Shown here one piece after another: positions 8,216-9,965 of a stretch of 9,965 bases of DNA. The DNA comes from Deferribacteres bacterium (GTDB taxonomy: Bacteria > Nitrospirota > Thermodesulfovibrionia > UBA6902). The translations under genes were made by a program, and so were the position numbers. Position 1 is the stretch's first letter. Every line of letters starts with the position of its first letter. Location of the stretch: positions 1 to 9,965 of the forward strand of contig JAUVPO010000049.1 in NCBI GenBank assembly GCA_030598625.1. Direction: 5' to 3'. A model generated the notes under the pieces. That model worked only from the letters and a program-made list of their open reading frames with translations. It made no database searches and had not been told where the DNA came from.

Positions 8216-9087
8216 GTCCTCTCCCCCACCCTTAATTTCGCGCTCCTCGATGAAGGATTTAATTTTCGTTCCTCCGGGCCGGGCGATAGAGGTTTTTTGG
8301 TTATGATGTAAAACAGGCCTTCTTTTGCCAGTTTTTTAAAGGCATTCTTCACGATCCTGTCTTCGAGTGAGTGGTATGACAGCACACAGAGCCTTCCTTC
8401 TGTTTTAAGCAGTTCCACTCCCGTGTCTATGGCTTCCGTGAGTTCTTCAAGCTCTCTGTTCACCTCTATCCTCAGCGCCTGGAATGTCCTCGTCGCGGGA
8501 TGGATCCTCCCCCTTCTCCTAATCATATTCTCAATTATTCCCGCGAGTTCCCTGCATGATTTTATCGGTTTTTTGCGACGGACATTTACGATTCCCCTCG
8601 CTATCTTCCTGCTGAACCTTTCCTCCCCGTATTGCCATACTATCGCGGCAAGGTTTTTCTCAGAATAGCTGTTTACCACTTCAGCCGCTGTCAGCCGCTG
8701 CCCCTGGTCCATCCTCATGTCGAGAGGTTCGTCCTTTAAAAAGCTGAATCCTCTGCCTTCTGATTTTAAATGTAATGTGGAAACCCCGATATCAAGCAGA
8801 ATACCGTTCACCCTTTCATATCCGAAGCTGTTTACAACTGTCTTCATATTTGAAAACCTGTCCTTTGCAAAGCATGTGTTCCGGTATTCTTTCAAGCGGC
8901 TTTTTGACGCCTCAATTGCCATATCATCCCTGTCTATCCCTATCAACGTACATCCCCCGGCGTGCTGTAAAATCGCTTCCGCGTGTCCTCCAAGTCCTAT
9001 TGTGGCGTCAACATATATGCCGTCCCGCTTCGGGCGAATCATCTCCACTACCTCCCTTAAAAGCACAGGCACATGCTCTATATTCAT
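8212..9087 (-). CDS. rsmH: RsmH (MraW), 16S rRNA C1402 N4-methyltransferase
   Basis: S-adenosylmethionine-dependent enzyme that N4-methylates C1402 in the decoding centre of 16S rRNA. In the 291-residue form given here it shows EHVPVLLREVVEM (4-16), the SAM-binding DATIGLGGH (27-35), IGIDRD (49-54), GILLDIGVS (95-103), PLDMRMD (121-127), HPATRTFQALRIEVNRELE (196-214), SYHSLEDRIVK (237-247) and the C-terminal NPSSRSAKLRVGER (277-290). The reading frame is open further upstream. I chose the ATG at 9085-9087 because AGGG lies just before it and the family normally starts a few residues before HxPVLL. An ATG at 9118-9120 would add 11 residues and overlap mraZ by 11 nt; its AGGAG lies rather far upstream. 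A TTG at 9163-9165 is least likely. The stop overlaps the ftsL start. Confidence 0.96.
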   Translation of the reverse strand: MNIEHVPVLLREVVEMIRPKRDGIYVDATIGLGGHAEAILQHAGGCTLIGIDRDDMAIEASKSRLKEYRNTCFAKDRFSNMKTVVNSFGYERVNGILLDIGVSTLHLKSEGRGFSFLKDEPLDMRMDQGQRLTAAEVVNSYSEKNLAAIVWQYGEERFSRKIARGIVNVRRKKPIKSCRELAGIIENMIRRRGRIHPATRTFQALRIEVNRELEELTEAIDTGVELLKTEGRLCVLSYHSLEDRIVKNAFKKLAKEGLFYIITKKPLSPGPEERKLNPSSRSAKLRVGERT

Positions 9088-9109
9088 TTGCCCTGAAGAT
9101 GAAACGGGA

Positions 9110-9562
9110 TTAAAGGCCATAATTTGAAAGCTTCTCCTCAACGGATTCCTGATCAATCCCTTCAAGTTCTGTAACGGCGTCCCAGTCTTTTCTGTTCCAC
9201 AGTTCTATTTTTTCTATCTGTCCTACTATCGCAATGTCTCCGTTAATGCCGGCATCCTCTCTGAGCGCGGCCGGCACTAAGACCCTTCCCTGTTTGTCAA
9301 GCTCACATTCCGTTGCCGACGCAATGACCCTTCTCTTAAAAAGCTTAATGTCTTTATCCATTTTTGGAAGGTCCCTCACTTTTTCTTCAAGCCTGTTCCA
9401 TTCTTCCTGCGGGTATATATGGAGACAGTGATCAAAAAGCGCATTGGTAACGTAAAGTTTTGTGTTATAATGTGCGGATATAATTTTCCTGAAAGGAGAC
9501 GGAATGATTATTCTGCCTTTAGGATCAACTGTGTAATAATATTTACCTGAAAAAGCCGGCAT
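9110..9562 (-). CDS. mraZ: MraZ, dcw-cluster transcriptional regulator (double AbrB/SpoVT fold)
   Basis: DNA-binding regulator encoded first in most dcw clusters. In E. coli it represses its own promoter by binding short direct repeats near the transcription start. The protein has 150 residues, the usual length, with two tandem SpoVT/AbrB-like half-domains. The first carries FSGKYYYTVDPKGRIIIPSPFR (4-25). The second carries TECELDKQGRVLVPAALREDAGI (84-106). Both have the DxxGR core with the basic residue needed for DNA contact in this family, so the protein looks functional. The ATG at 9560-9562 follows GGAGG by 10 nt. The upstream DNA has a strong promoter and three evenly spaced TAGTGG boxes, fitting autoregulation. 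The gap to the chosen rsmH start is 22 nt. Confidence 0.97.
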   Translation of the reverse strand: MPAFSGKYYYTVDPKGRIIIPSPFRKIISAHYNTKLYVTNALFDHCLHIYPQEEWNRLEEKVRDLPKMDKDIKLFKRRVIASATECELDKQGRVLVPAALREDAGINGDIAIVGQIEKIELWNRKDWDAVTELEGIDQESVEEKLSNYGL

Positions 9563-9565
9563 CTT

Positions 9566-9591
9566 CCACTATCCTCCACTATAAACCACTA
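9566..9591 (-). promoter_or_regulatory. Probable MraZ operator: three TAGTGG boxes at 10-bp spacing
   Basis: On the coding strand TAGTGG occurs at 9591-9586, 9581-9576 and 9571-9566, each separated by exactly 4 nt, so the boxes share one face of the helix. No fourth box follows in either direction. The array begins at the predicted transcription start and ends 3 nt before the mraZ ATG, and the GGAGG ribosome site uses the end of the second box. Known MraZ operators are short direct repeats with a GTG/TGGG core at about one helical turn (TGGGN repeats in E. coli, AAAGTG-type boxes in mycoplasmas). Assignment to MraZ is inferred from this pattern and from location. Confidence 0.85.
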
Positions 9592-9597
9592 ACAAAC

Positions 9598-9626
9598 ATT
9601 TTATGCAGGTCATCACTGCTTGTCAA
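9598..9626 (-). promoter_or_regulatory. Sigma-70-type promoter of the dcw operon (PmraZ)
   Basis: The coding strand has a perfect -35 box TTGACA (9626-9621), a 17-nt spacer and a -10 box TAAAAT (9603-9598) that differs from TATAAT at one position. The predicted start lies near 9590-9592, giving a leader of about 29 nt. Immediately upstream, 9631-9660 is almost pure A/T with phased A and T runs, resembling an UP element. No comparable promoter was seen in the gaps inside the cluster, so this is probably the main promoter for the genes to its left. Confidence 0.85.
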
Positions 9627-9720
9627 GGGAAAAATAAATATTTTTTATAAGTACTATATTTTGTGGTCTTGAACTGATAAAGATACAACCTGTGGGTGTT
9701 TAGTATTGAATAATTCCATT

Positions 9721-9760
9721 AAAAAAAATGGGGAATCATAAATTGCCATGCCATGACCCC
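9721..9760 (-). terminator. Probable Rho-independent terminator upstream of the dcw promoter
   Basis: On the minus strand GGGGTCAT (9760-9753) can pair with ATGA-TT-CCCC (9739-9730), forming an 8-bp stem with a 2-nt bulge and a loop of about 13 nt. One A and then eight T follow (9728-9721). It would stop transcripts coming from the integrase remnant before they reach the mraZ promoter. The bulge and long loop lower confidence. Between it and the promoter (about 9661-9720) I see no gene or clear signal. Confidence 0.6.
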
Positions 9761-9785
9761 TTCAGGTTTTTTATTTTAACGTTCT

Positions 9786-9965
9786 TTATGACCTGTGCTT
9801 AATGTATATTGAAGCTTTGACCCCGGTCGCAGAAACCTTTTTCTTTAATGCCAGATAGCTAAGATAGTTCTTTACATCTGCAGATTCCAAAACAGCAGCA
9901 TCTCTCGTCTTCACATCTTTGATATAATTCAGAAACCTTTTTATCCAGTGTATATATGTATGCTC
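9786..9965 (-). pseudogene. Decayed tyrosine recombinase (integrase) fragment, N-terminal core-binding domain only
   Basis: The minus-strand frame entering from the right edge encodes 59 residues before a TAA. It resembles the N-terminal SAM-like core-binding domain of phage/integron-type tyrosine recombinases: TYIHWIKRFLNYI near the start, then ADVKNYLSYLALKKKVSAT, the helix that normally leads into a STQNQA-like motif. Instead the frame continues as an unrelated 12-residue tail. Near 9821-9826 another frame reads RGQSFN, which would continue the family pattern (TQNQAFN), suggesting an indel, and that frame also stops at once. The catalytic domain with the R...HxxR...Y residues is absent, so the product cannot be an active recombinase. 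The 5' end lies outside the window. The similarity is judged by eye; the exact subfamily is not resolved. Confidence 0.7.

Noticed and set aside
9088..9165. N-terminal extension of RsmH beginning at TTG (9163-9165).
   Set aside because: It would overlap mraZ by 56 nt, uses a rare start codon, and adds sequence before the point where the family normally begins.
1..9965. CRISPR arrays, tRNA or rRNA genes, insertion-sequence ends or a defence/novel multi-gene system.
   Set aside because: No spaced repeats beyond the three operator boxes, no RNA-gene signatures, and nearly all of 1-9562 is occupied by conserved division and cell-wall genes.

Overview
The window is the first nine genes of a bacterial division and cell-wall (dcw) cluster. 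All are on the minus strand, so they are read from right to left: mraZ, rsmH, ftsL, ftsI, murE, murF, mraY, murD and the start of ftsW, which runs off the left edge. The order is the classical one. MurE carries the DNPR motif of the meso-diaminopimelate-adding enzyme and FtsI has no recognisable PASTA repeats, which together suggest a Gram-negative-type, DAP-containing wall. Base composition is moderate and several genes are separated by short gaps instead of being perfectly packed. I would guess a Nitrospirota- or deltaproteobacteria-like lineage, but the sequence alone does not settle it.

Layout, in transcription order. Positions 9786-9965 hold the decayed N-terminal part of a tyrosine recombinase (integrase), followed by a hairpin and T-run terminator (9721-9760). 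Next come an A/T-rich stretch (9627-9660), a near-consensus sigma-70 promoter (9598-9626) and three TAGTGG boxes at exact 10-bp spacing (9566-9591) immediately before the mraZ ATG. That arrangement is what an autoregulatory MraZ operator looks like. The structural genes follow: mraZ/rsmH, ftsL joined to rsmH by an ATGA overlap, a 97-nt gap, ftsI, a 78-nt gap, murE, murF and mraY overlapping one another, an 86-nt gap, murD, a 25-nt gap and ftsW.

The genes work together. MurE, MurF and MurD are Mur ligases that assemble the UDP-MurNAc-pentapeptide. MraY moves phospho-MurNAc-pentapeptide onto undecaprenyl phosphate to give lipid I. FtsW and FtsI are the septal glycosyltransferase and transpeptidase pair, and FtsL is a small bitopic division protein acting with them. 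RsmH methylates 16S rRNA and MraZ is the likely regulator of the whole unit. The genes are conventional and I see no new multi-gene system. The most informative non-coding elements are the promoter-operator and the integrase remnant plus terminator at the upstream boundary.
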